From contig BQJG01000034.1 in NCBI GenBank assembly GCA_021604585.1, positions 1-36,824 on the forward strand: a stretch of DNA of 36,824 nt, read 5' to 3'. The DNA is from Hyphococcus sp. GTDB taxonomy: Bacteria > Pseudomonadota > Alphaproteobacteria > Caulobacterales > Parvularculaceae. The position numbers and the translations under genes were made by a program. The notes under the pieces are model-generated. The model did not search any database and was not told the DNA's origin. It saw only the letters and a list, made by a program, of their open reading frames with translations. This document shows, piece after piece, positions 1 through 6,939 of this stretch (its first letter is position 1; every line of letters begins with the position of its first letter).

Positions 1-310
1 GCAGGCGGCATTGAGTGAAGCCTATCGTGTGTTGCGTCCCGGCGGCCGGTTTTTCTGTCTCGAATTTTCGCACCCGATCACCGAGGGCCTGCAGAAAATC
101 TATGACGCCTATTCCTTCAACGTCATCCCGAAGCTCGGCGAGATCGTCGCCAAAGACCGCGAGTCCTATCAGTATCTCGTTGAATCGATTCGCAAATTTC
201 CGGGTCAGGAAGGTTTCGCAACGCGCATTAAAAGGTGCGGCTTTGCGCGGGTGAAATATGAAAACCTTTCCGCAGGAATCGCCGCGATCCATTCCGGCTG
301 GCGGATTTAG
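1..310 (+). CDS. ubiE: Ubiquinone/menaquinone biosynthesis C-methyltransferase UbiE, C-terminal part
   Basis: This is the last roughly 100 codons of a UbiE/COQ5 methyltransferase whose start lies before the window; the family is normally about 230-260 residues. It transfers a methyl group from S-adenosylmethionine to carbon 2 of the benzoquinol (or demethylmenaquinol) ring in the cytoplasm. The visible part has the family motif VLRPGGRFFCLEFS and the characteristic C-terminal end NLSAGIAAIHSGW. The reading frame is open from base 2. The stop is 5 bases before the ubiB start, so the two ubiquinone genes are almost certainly one transcript, an order common in alphaproteobacteria. Identification is confident; only the missing N-terminal SAM-binding motif I cannot be checked. 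Confidence 0.93.
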   Translation, partial: QAALSEAYRVLRPGGRFFCLEFSHPITEGLQKIYDAYSFNVIPKLGEIVAKDRESYQYLVESIRKFPGQEGFATRIKRCGFARVKYENLSAGIAAIHSGWRI

Positions 311-315
311 CGCAT

Positions 316-1851
316 ATGTTTTCTGCCCTCGCCGATTACGCACGCTTAATCCGCGCCGGATGGACGCTCGCCCGCCGCGACGCGCTGATCCCGCGCGAAT
401 ACGCTCATCTCGCCCCGGCGCCGCTGAAACTGTTCGGCGCGCTGACGCGGATTGGCGCCAAGGGAAAAGGCGAGCGCCCCGGCGAGCGGCTGGCCCATGC
501 GTTTGAACGGCTGGGCCCGGCTTACGTAAAGCTCGGTCAGTTCATGGCGACGCGGCCTGACATCATCGGTTTTGACCTCGCTGCCGACCTCGGCCGCTTG
601 CAGGACAAGATGCCGCCCTTCCCTGAGCGCGAAGCCCGCAAGGAGATCGAGACCGCCTTCGGCAAACCTGTGGACGCGCTTTATGACGATTTCTCCGCGC
701 CGATTGCGGCGGCGTCGATCGCGCAGGCGCACAAGGCGAGCCTGAAAGACGGATGCAAGGTCGCCGTGAAAATCCTCCGCCCACGGATCGAGCAGAAAGC
801 CGGCGAAGAGTTCCGCGCTTTCGCCCGCGCCGCGCGCCATATGGAGGCGCTGTCCGCCACCGCGAGGCGCATGGAGCCGGCGAAGTTCATCGAGACCCTG
901 AAAGCCGTCGCCGCCATTGAGCTTGATCTCAGGATGGAAGCCGGCGCCGCGTCGGAGCTTGCCGAAAACTTGAAATCCGAACCGGGCGTGCGGGTTCCCG
1001 AAGTGGTCTGGCCGCTGACCGCCAAGCGCGTCCTCACCATCGAATGGGTCGACGGCACGCCTTTGGGCGACCTCAAGGCGCTCGACGCGCGCGGGATCGA
1101 CCGCAAGGCGCTCGCCAATCTGGTGATCCATGTTTTTCTGAAACAGGCGCTGCAGACCGGGTTTTTCCATGCCGACATGCATCAGGGGAACATGATCATC
1201 GATGAAAAGGGCCGCCTCGCGCTGATCGATTTCGGCATTATGGGCCGCCTCGACGAAGAGGTGCGGCGGACCTTCGCGGAAATCATTTACGGCTTCATCA
1301 CCCGCAATTATCAGCGCACCGCCGAAGTTCATTTCGCCGCCGGTTATGTGCCCGCCGGACATTCCATGGATGCGTTCGCGCAGGCGCTGCGCGCGGTTGG
1401 CGAGCCCTTGCAGGGGCGCAACGCTGCGCAGGTCGATATGTCACGCGTCTTGCAGCAACTGTTTGACGTGACTGCGCTGTTCGACATGCACCTCCGCCCC
1501 GAACTTGTGCTGCTTCAACGCACGATGGTGACGGTCGAAGGCGTTGCGCGCCTGCTCGATCCGGAAATCGACATGTGGGCGGCGGCGACGCCCGTGGTGC
1601 GCGATTATGTGAACGGCGCCATTGGCCCGAAAGCGCAGGCTGAAAAACTGAAGACCGCCGCGATCAAAGCGCTCGAAATCGCGCCGAAACTGCCCGCCTA
1701 TGTGGAGAGCATGGGCAAGGCGGCGGAGAAATTCGCCGCGCAGGAAGCGCCTGCACAAAATGGGAAAAACCCCGCCAATTACGGCCAATTCGCGCTATGG
1801 GCCGTCGCCGGCGCCGCGCTCATTCTCGCCGCCGCGCTGTATTTTCGGTAA
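316..1851 (+). CDS. ubiB: UbiB/ABC1 family atypical kinase for ubiquinone biosynthesis
   Basis: This 511-residue protein belongs to the UbiB/ADCK atypical protein-kinase-like family, which is needed for ubiquinone synthesis, probably as an ATPase that helps lipid intermediates out of the membrane. Seen in the sequence: the N-terminal KxGQ motif (KLGQ, about residues 72-75) that distinguishes UbiB from ordinary kinases, the alanine-rich nucleotide loop PIAAASIAQAH, the catalytic-loop segment HADMHQGN near residue 285, and the metal-binding DFG near residue 305. A hydrophobic stretch of about 20 residues closes the protein and is a likely membrane anchor. The length is normal for the family. 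It starts 5 bases after the ubiE stop and is probably co-transcribed with it. Confidence 0.95.
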   Translation: MFSALADYARLIRAGWTLARRDALIPREYAHLAPAPLKLFGALTRIGAKGKGERPGERLAHAFERLGPAYVKLGQFMATRPDIIGFDLAADLGRLQDKMPPFPEREARKEIETAFGKPVDALYDDFSAPIAAASIAQAHKASLKDGCKVAVKILRPRIEQKAGEEFRAFARAARHMEALSATARRMEPAKFIETLKAVAAIELDLRMEAGAASELAENLKSEPGVRVPEVVWPLTAKRVLTIEWVDGTPLGDLKALDARGIDRKALANLVIHVFLKQALQTGFFHADMHQGNMIIDEKGRLALIDFGIMGRLDEEVRRTFAEIIYGFITRNYQRTAEVHFAAGYVPAGHSMDAFAQALRAVGEPLQGRNAAQVDMSRVLQQLFDVTALFDMHLRPELVLLQRTMVTVEGVARLLDPEIDMWAAATPVVRDYVNGAIGPKAQAEKLKTAAIKALEIAPKLPAYVESMGKAAEKFAAQEAPAQNGKNPANYGQFALWAVAGAALILAAALYFR

Positions 1852-1926
1852 AACTTTAACTATCGCGCTCATCGATTTTTCGCGTGTCTGAACGAAGCTT
1901 GATTCCGCAAGACGGGAGGCGAGCCC

Positions 1927-2532
1927 ATGTTTGGAATCAGGTTTGGCGGCGCGAAAAAACAGGAAACCGCCCCAGTTGGCGAATATGTTACGGCGCGCCT
2001 GAACGCTAAAGTTCAACCGATTGATCGCGGCGATTATTACGAAGACCCGCTGACGGAAACCTTAAAGTCCGCCGATCTCGGCGAGGTGACCGGCGGCGGA
2101 ACGCAGATGACCGATCAGCCCTGCGGCATTGAGTTTTGCGATCTTGAAATCTGCGTTCACGACGCGCGTGAAGAAACGCTCGCCGTCATCATCAAGCGCC
2201 TCAACGAGCTTGGCGCGCCGAAGGGCTCGCGTCTGATTGTTGAATCGACCGGCATTCAGATTCCGTTCGGCGTCACGGAAGGTATTGCCGTTTATCTCAA
2301 TGGAACCGATCTCGCCGACGAAGTTTACCGAGATTGCGACGTCAATCATGTGATCGATGAGTTCGACCGGCTGCTCGCCGGCAAAGGCGCCTTTCGCGGC
2401 TATTGGGAAGGCGATCGCGAAACGGCCTTGTTCTGTTACGGCGCGTCCTATCAGGACATGAAATCGGCGCTGGCGCTGTTCCTTGCCGAATACCCGCTTT
2501 GCGAGGGCGCGCGGATCGAGCAGGTCGCCTAA
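1927..2532 (+). CDS. Unrecognised 201-residue cytoplasmic protein
   Basis: I do not recognise a functional family. The ATG is preceded by a good ribosome binding site (GGGAGGCG). The protein has no signal peptide or membrane segment, is acidic overall, and has a basic N-terminal tip (GGAKKQ). Distinctive segments are a glycine-rich GEVTGGGTQM near residue 55 and regular beta/alpha-looking blocks afterwards (ETLAVIIKRLNELGAPKG). Base composition resembles its neighbours, so nothing suggests recent transfer. It follows ubiB by 75 bases and its stop overlaps the stop of the convergent membrane protein gene by 4 bases. An immunity-type or regulatory protein is conceivable, but the sequence alone does not support a function. 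Confidence 0.8.
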   Translation: MFGIRFGGAKKQETAPVGEYVTARLNAKVQPIDRGDYYEDPLTETLKSADLGEVTGGGTQMTDQPCGIEFCDLEICVHDAREETLAVIIKRLNELGAPKGSRLIVESTGIQIPFGVTEGIAVYLNGTDLADEVYRDCDVNHVIDEFDRLLAGKGAFRGYWEGDRETALFCYGASYQDMKSALALFLAEYPLCEGARIEQVA

Positions 2533-2906
2533 TCACTTTTCCGCACGCCGAGCCAGCCGCATAGCGCCATGGGACCAAAGGCGATCCATTGCGGCAGGGC
2601 CAGCGGCGAGAGAGCGAAGACGGCGATATAAACCCACCCCAAAACAAAGAACGCAAAAGCAAACGCCGTCGAGACAATCACAGCGTCCTTGCGTTTGCGC
2701 CAAAACGCGCCGTCGGCGAATCCAAGCGCCATCCCCGCCAGCACGATGGTGATCCCGTGCCAGCACAAATACAGCGTCAAGCGCGGCAGCGGCGCCAGGC
2801 CGCTCTCCAGCAAAGGCCGCGCAATCAGCCTGCCGCCGATGACGACATGCACGATCACCATGGCGGCGGCCAGACCTAACGCCGCGAAAACAAAGCCTTT
2901 CTTCAT
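2529..2906 (-). CDS. Small membrane protein of unknown function
   Basis: About 125 residues with four hydrophobic segments: one right at the N-terminus (FVFAALGLAAAMVIVHVVI), then LYLCWHGITIVLAGMALGF, a third around VIVSTAFAFAFFVLGWVYIAV, and a C-terminal one ending before WLGVRKSD. This is the layout of a four-helix inner-membrane protein. I prefer the ATG at 2906 because AAAGGA then lies about 8 bases upstream; an ATG at 2915 is in frame but has that purine run directly against it. It converges on the 201-residue gene, sharing 4 bases at the stops, and is divergent from coaBC, whose start is 60 bases away. No function can be assigned. Confidence 0.72.
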   Translation of the reverse strand: MKKGFVFAALGLAAAMVIVHVVIGGRLIARPLLESGLAPLPRLTLYLCWHGITIVLAGMALGFADGAFWRKRKDAVIVSTAFAFAFFVLGWVYIAVFALSPLALPQWIAFGPMALCGWLGVRKSD

Positions 2907-2965
2907 TCCGCCCATCCTTTGGGTGCGTGACTTCCGGCCCGCAAACCATTATCTACTAGCGGCAT

Positions 2966-4201
2966 ATGGCAAGTGAACCCAAACGCATTCTTCTGATCAT
3001 CGGCGGCGGCATCGCCGCCTATAAAAGCCTCGAGCTGATCCGCGAGCTCGCGCGCCGCGGGATCAAATCCCGCGCGATCCTGACCCGCGCCGGGGCCGAA
3101 TTCATCACGCCCTTGTCCGTCGCTTCGCTGACCGGTGAAAAATGTTTCACCGATCTGTTCGACCTCACCGACGAAGCGGAGATGGGCCATATTGAACTGT
3201 CGCGCTCGGCGGATTTGCTGGTCGTCGCGCCGGCGACTGCCGATCTGATGGCCAAAGCCGCGAACGGCCTCGCCAATGACCTCGCCTCCACTACGCTGCT
3301 CGCCACCGATAAGCCGGTTATGTTCGCGCCCGCCATGAATGTTCGCATGTGGGAGCATGCAGCGACTGGGCGCAATCTTGAAACGCTGAAAAACGATGGC
3401 GCGATGATCGTCGGGCCGGACAAGGGCGAAATGGCCTGCGGCGAATACGGGCCGGGCCGCATGGCCGAGCCTGTCGCCATGGCCAATGAGATCGAGGCTT
3501 ATTTCCTCAAAGACACAGCCGGACCGCTCGCCGGGCGGCGCATTCTGGTGACGGCGGGCCCTACGGTCGAACCCATCGACCCGGTTCGCTTCATCGCCAA
3601 TCGCTCCTCTGGCAAACAGGGCTACGCCATCGCCGCGGCGCTCAGAAGTCTTGGCGCAGACGTTACGCTGGTCACCGGCCCGACTTCCGAACCGGTTCCC
3701 GCCGGCTTGAATATAGTTCGCGTGCAGACAGCGCGCGAGATGATGGAAGCAAGCCAGAACGCCTTTCCGCTCGACTGCGCGGTCTGTTGCGCCGCCGTCG
3801 CAGACTATCGCCCGGCGATTGAAACCACGCAGAAGATCAAGAAAGAGCGCGGCGGGCTGACCGACCTTCCGCTCACGGAAAACCCGGATATTTTGAAAAC
3901 CATTTCGCAAATGAAGGAAGGCCGCCCGCGCCTCGTGGTTGGGTTTGCGGCGGAAACCAACGATGTGCTCGGCCACGCCGAAGCCAAGCGCAACCGCAAG
4001 GGCTGCGACTGGATCGTCGCCAATGACGTTTCGCCGGGCGCGCATTGCGCCATGGGCGGCAGCCGCAACTCTGTCATCCTGATCACCGACAAGGGCGATG
4101 AAACCTGGCCGGAAATGGACAAGGCCGACGTCGCCCGCAAACTCGCCGGCCGCATCGCTGAAGCCCTGCGCGGGCCGATGCTCGTCAAAGCCGCAGAATA
4201 A
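2966..4201 (+). CDS. coaBC: Bifunctional phosphopantothenoylcysteine decarboxylase / phosphopantothenate-cysteine ligase
   Basis: This 411-residue enzyme does two steps of coenzyme A synthesis: CoaB joins cysteine to 4'-phosphopantothenate (using CTP in bacteria) and CoaC, an FMN enzyme, decarboxylates the product. The CoaC half is at the N-terminus: the flavin-binding GGGIAAYKSLE, the catalytic histidine in MGHIELS (about residue 74), the substrate-binding PAMNVRMW (about 123-130) and the flap cysteine in MACGEYGPGRM (about 157). The CoaB half begins near residue 191 with RRILVTAGPTVEPIDPVR and contains NRSSGKQG and the KIKK lysine region. The length matches the fused family. The next small membrane gene follows after 9 bases. 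Confidence 0.97.
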   Translation: MASEPKRILLIIGGGIAAYKSLELIRELARRGIKSRAILTRAGAEFITPLSVASLTGEKCFTDLFDLTDEAEMGHIELSRSADLLVVAPATADLMAKAANGLANDLASTTLLATDKPVMFAPAMNVRMWEHAATGRNLETLKNDGAMIVGPDKGEMACGEYGPGRMAEPVAMANEIEAYFLKDTAGPLAGRRILVTAGPTVEPIDPVRFIANRSSGKQGYAIAAALRSLGADVTLVTGPTSEPVPAGLNIVRVQTAREMMEASQNAFPLDCAVCCAAVADYRPAIETTQKIKKERGGLTDLPLTENPDILKTISQMKEGRPRLVVGFAAETNDVLGHAEAKRNRKGCDWIVANDVSPGAHCAMGGSRNSVILITDKGDETWPEMDKADVARKLAGRIAEALRGPMLVKAAE

Positions 4202-4210
4202 AGAGGCCCC

Positions 4211-4579
4211 ATGGAAGTCGCGATCCTTGTTCCCCTGATCGTTTTTGCGAGCATCGTTCTGATCATCGGCACGCCGTTTTATTTTCACCACCGCAATCGC
4301 CGCGTCATCTATGAGGCGATCAAGACCAGCGTTGAAAAAACCGGCGAAGCGGATCCGAAACTGATCGCCGCGATCACCCACGATTCCGTAGGCGAAAATC
4401 GTGATCTGCGCCGCGGGGTGTTGTTGCTGGCGTTGGCGTTCGGGCTCGCGCTGATCGGCTTTTATGCGGAGAGCCGCTGGATCGGCATTCCATTTTGGGC
4501 GTTCGCCTTCCTGCCGGGCGTCATCGGCGGCGCCTATGTCGTCCTGCACTTTTTCATTCCGCGCGAACCGACCGTTTAA
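4211..4579 (+). CDS. Small membrane protein, DUF6249-like
   Basis: This 122-residue protein has an N-terminal membrane segment (LVPLIVFASIVLIIGTPFYF), a cytoplasmic section with YEAIKTSVEKTGEADPKLI followed by NRDLRRGV, and two further hydrophobic segments. The layout of one helix, a lysine/acidic linker and two helices with a conserved RDLRRG-type motif resembles small DUF6249-like membrane proteins, whose function is unknown to me. It starts 9 bases after coaBC and is followed after 9 bases by pnuC, so it sits inside a likely coaBC - pnuC - nadR transcript. The family assignment is by resemblance only. Confidence 0.75.
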   Translation: MEVAILVPLIVFASIVLIIGTPFYFHHRNRRVIYEAIKTSVEKTGEADPKLIAAITHDSVGENRDLRRGVLLLALAFGLALIGFYAESRWIGIPFWAFAFLPGVIGGAYVVLHFFIPREPTV

Positions 4580-4588
4580 GGCGCGCCA

Positions 4589-5203
4589 GTGGAAAGCGCC
4601 TTCGACTTTCTACACGCCATGATCGGCGAGCGCCCGATTGAAATGATCGCCGTGGTGCTCGGCATCGCAAACATCACGCTCTTGGTTCGCCGCTCCATCT
4701 GGAATTACCCGTTCGGCATCGCCATGGTCACGCTTTACGCGTGGATCTTTTTCGGCGCCAAACTTTATTCCGACGTTTTGCTGCAAGGGTTTTTCTTTGT
4801 GGTGCAGATTTACGGCTGGGCGCACTGGCTGGGGCGGCGTGACGCAGCGGGCCTCGTCATCGTCGAGCGCCTGAGCAAGAAAGCGGGGCTCATTTACGCA
4901 GCGTCTGCGGCGGCGGGCATCACCGTGCTTGGCGGCGCCATGGCGCATTTCACCGACGCCAGCTTTCCGTTCTGGGACGCGTCCATCGCCGTGTTGAGCG
5001 TTTGCGCGCAGATCATGCTCGCGCGGCGCATCCTTGAAAACTGGATCGTCTGGGTCGTTGTCGACCTGCTCGCCATCGGCCTTTACTGGGCCAAGGATCT
5101 GCAGCCGACGGCTGCGCTTTATGCGGTCTTCCTGGCGATCGCAACGCTTGGGTTTTTTGAATGGCGCAAAGCATGGAAACGCGGCGCGGGCGTTGAAGCA
5201 TGA
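4589..5203 (+). CDS. pnuC: Nicotinamide riboside transporter PnuC
   Basis: PnuC imports nicotinamide riboside across the inner membrane by facilitated diffusion; phosphorylation inside the cell traps it. The 204-residue protein has the expected polytopic pattern of about seven hydrophobic segments and PnuC hallmarks: WNYPFGIAMVTLYAWIFF near residue 37, the aromatic QIYGWAHWLGRR near residue 73, and the late NWIVWVVVDLLAIGLYWAK segment. The start is a GTG at 4589; the next in-frame ATG (4619) would remove ten residues. The end overlaps the nadR start by 4 bases (ATGA), so translation of transporter and kinase is probably coupled, which fits their paired job. Confidence 0.93.
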   Translation: MESAFDFLHAMIGERPIEMIAVVLGIANITLLVRRSIWNYPFGIAMVTLYAWIFFGAKLYSDVLLQGFFFVVQIYGWAHWLGRRDAAGLVIVERLSKKAGLIYAASAAAGITVLGGAMAHFTDASFPFWDASIAVLSVCAQIMLARRILENWIVWVVVDLLAIGLYWAKDLQPTAALYAVFLAIATLGFFEWRKAWKRGAGVEA

Positions 5204-6198
5204 AGTCGCGCGGATTCTTCCTCGGCAAATTCATGCCGCCCCATCTTGGTCACCTTGAAATCTGCAATGCTGCTCAACTCATGGTCCAAGAGTTGACTGT
5301 GCTGGTTTGTTCAACTCCAGATGAGCCAATGTCCGGAGCACTCCGATTCAAATGGATGCGCGAAGCGGTTCCGGGCGCGCACGTTTTGCATCTCCACCGC
5401 CACATGCCGCAAACACCAGATGATCACCCGGACTTTTGGCGGATTTGGCGTGCCGCCATTCGCGATATACACCCCGAACCAATCGATATCGTGTTCGCCG
5501 GTGAAGATTACGGTCACCGCCTCGCCGAGGAGCTGGGCGCCAAAGCGCATATTATCGACCGGCAACAAGCTGACTGCGCGATTAGTGCAACTGAAATTCG
5601 TGACAATCCAGCGGCCCATTGGCGTCACATTGCCGCCCCGGCGCGTTCTCACTTTCAAAAACGCCTCACCCTGCTCGGGCCGGAAAGCATCGGCAAAACC
5701 ACGCTTGCGGAACGCCTTGCCAAGCGGTTCGACACGGAGCTCGTGCTGGAATATGGCCGCACCTATGATGAAAAATTCATGCAGAGCCGGTTCAAACAGG
5801 GCAAAGGCTGGCGCGAGCAGGACTTGCTCGCTATCACTGAGACCCATGCGGCCATGCGCGAAGCACTCGCTCCCCTCGCCGGGCCGCTGTTAATCGAAGA
5901 CACGGACGCGTTGATGACCGCCGTCTGGGCGGAGCATTTGCTTGGCGCCCCGGTCGCGCGGATCGAAGCGCAGGCGAAGGCTTCGCTCGCCGATCACTAT
6001 TTGCTGCTGACGCCGGAAACGCCGTGGACGGATGATGGTGTGCGCTATGCGGGACGCGACGAGGTGCGGCAATGGTTTTTCGACGCGGCGAAAGCCCGGC
6101 TCGATAGGTTCGGCGCAACCTACACAATCATCAGCGGCAGCGATTGGGAAGACCGCGAGCGGCAAGCGGTGAACGTGGCGGAAGCGATGTTGGGTTAG
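5200..6198 (+). CDS. nadR: NadR-type bifunctional NMN adenylyltransferase / ribosylnicotinamide kinase
   Basis: The protein (332 residues) phosphorylates nicotinamide riboside to NMN and adenylylates NMN to NAD. The N-terminal nucleotidyltransferase domain opens with the nucleotide-binding GKFMPPHLGHL (residues 9-19) and carries the late ISATEIRDNP motif (family form ISxTxIR). The kinase domain starts near residue 155 with a Walker A loop GPESIGKTTL. The helix-turn-helix repressor domain found at the N-terminus of enterobacterial NadR is absent, so this is the enzyme-only form. It overlaps pnuC by 4 bases. A NadD-type adenylyltransferase domain is also encoded in this window at 14636-16231, so the cell has both the salvage and the de novo adenylyltransferase. 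Confidence 0.93.
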   Translation: MKSRGFFLGKFMPPHLGHLEICNAAQLMVQELTVLVCSTPDEPMSGALRFKWMREAVPGAHVLHLHRHMPQTPDDHPDFWRIWRAAIRDIHPEPIDIVFAGEDYGHRLAEELGAKAHIIDRQQADCAISATEIRDNPAAHWRHIAAPARSHFQKRLTLLGPESIGKTTLAERLAKRFDTELVLEYGRTYDEKFMQSRFKQGKGWREQDLLAITETHAAMREALAPLAGPLLIEDTDALMTAVWAEHLLGAPVARIEAQAKASLADHYLLLTPETPWTDDGVRYAGRDEVRQWFFDAAKARLDRFGATYTIISGSDWEDRERQAVNVAEAMLG

Positions 6199-6262
6199 TT
6201 TGAATAGCCAGCCCCCCGCGAAGGCAGGATCCTTACAAAGAACGCACCACTTCAAGTTTAGC

Positions 6263-6340
6263 GTCATTGCGGGCTCCGCCCCGCAATCCACAGGCAAGCA
6301 CCACGCATATGAGTGGATCCCGGATCAGGTCCGGGATGAC
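6263..6340. repeat. Composite palindromic intergenic repeat
   Basis: Two hairpins lie side by side: TTGCGGG / CCCGCAA (5-base loop plus one C) and a perfect 8-bp ATCCCGGA / TCCGGGAT with loop TCAGG. The outer ends GTCAT (6263-6267) and ATGAC (6336-6340) also pair, as do TCCA (6287-6290) and TGGA (6314-6317), so the whole element can form a cruciform. It resembles short palindromic repeats that are widely scattered between alphaproteobacterial genes. It lies 65 bases after the nadR stop. Confidence 0.75.
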
Positions 6341-6369
6341 GTCGGGAGAGCATTAAAAGCTGCGCAACG

Positions 6370-6403
6370 CCTTCTCCCCCCCCGTTTGCGGGGGAGGTGA
6401 AGG
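6370..6403. repeat. GC-rich intergenic hairpin
   Basis: A stem-loop with CCTTC and CCCCC on the left pairing with GGGGG and GAAGG on the right, separated by small internal loops and a terminal loop around CCCGTTTGC. This CTCCCCC/GGGGGAG hairpin is a common type of dispersed intergenic palindrome. It has no T-run, so it is a poor terminator for nadR. Confidence 0.55.
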
Positions 6404-6440
6404 TTGCGCTTCGCATTTTAACGGCTTAATCCGTACACGT

Positions 6441-6550
6441 ATAAGGCGAGTGACAGTGCAGCATTTTACATCATTTTTGTTGAATTCTTTCATAAAACCC
6501 CGTGTTGGTGAATAGTTGTCCACCAAAACCGGGACGCGCCTATGATCTTC
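6441..6550 (+). repeat. Dispersed hairpin repeat, copy A
   Basis: The segment matches 23165-23275 on the other strand. Both start with ATAAGGCGAGT, then after a variable 13-14 bases share a gapless block of about 79 bases starting at TTACATCATTT with only about 8 differences. The block contains TCTTTCATAAAACCCCGT, TTGGTGAA, AGTTGTCCACCA and AACCGGG. CCCCGT-TTGGTG and CACCA-AACCGGG form an imperfect stem around a loop ending in GTTGTC. The stem arms and the loop are the best conserved parts. It lies in the nadR/rluA convergent gap and contains stops in all likely frames, so it is not coding. Confidence 0.8.
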
Positions 6551-6564
6551 CGTAACCGGATCAC

Positions 6565-6863
6565 GGAGAGGCGTTGAGCTCACCGTTTCTTAGCGGGTCC
6601 GGTCGCGGCGTGCGGGCGGCCGCCTGCTCCGGCTAACTCAAACGCGTGTTTTCGCGCGGGCCGGAGACGGACCGGCGGCTTAGACCCGGCCGGCTGCTTC
6701 AGTCGAGCCTTCGGGGAAAGGCGTGGTCTTCCCAGACCTCTTGCTGCGGGAAGCCATGCGCCGGACGCGATCGATTGGCGGCGCTGTTAAAGCCGCGCGT
6801 GAGATGCGAAGCGTCCACGTATTACTACTAGATGAGGATGTTTCGCATCTCGCGCGCCTCTCC
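6565..6863 (+). ncRNA. Candidate structured RNA (or palindromic element) of about 300 bases
   Basis: The ends pair perfectly: GGAGAGGCG (6565-6573) with CGCCTCTCC (6855-6863). Inside are further perfect stems in nested order: GGTCCG 6596-6601 / CGGACC 6668-6673 enclosing GCGGC 6605-6609 / GCCGC 6619-6623 and CTCCGGC 6627-6633 / GCCGGAG 6660-6666 as a three-way junction; GGTCT 6725-6729 / AGACC 6734-6738 with loop TCCC; GCGGC 6778-6782 / GCCGC 6792-6796; and a 10-bp stem GAGATGCGAA 6801-6810 / TTCGCATCTC 6842-6851. Short open frames exist on both strands but none looks like a known protein or has a good ribosome site. It does not show the hallmarks of tmRNA, RNase P RNA, SRP RNA or 6S RNA. Strand is inferred from the repeat just upstream. 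A miniature transposable element with 9-bp terminal inverted repeats is the main alternative. Confidence 0.5.
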
Positions 6864-6939
6864 ACTTTATACGTTCGGGTTCGCAAGAACCGCGGCGAAG
6901 GGAAACTATTGAATTATGGAGGCGTCAATCAATTGGGTT

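Noticed and set aside
2903..4549. 548-codon open frame antisense to coaBC
   Set aside because: It is a shadow: the opposite strand encodes a complete CoaBC with all motifs, and the antisense translation is arginine/aspartate/glycine-rich without any family pattern.
6509..6519. GTTGTCCACC in the repeat as a DnaA box
   Set aside because: It differs from the TTATCCACA consensus at two positions, there is only one site per copy, and no origin features are nearby.
6565..6863. Identification as permuted tmRNA or RNase P RNA
   Set aside because: No T-arm with CCA and no ANDN-type tag codons for tmRNA; no GAGGAAAGTCC or ACAGAA core for RNase P RNA.
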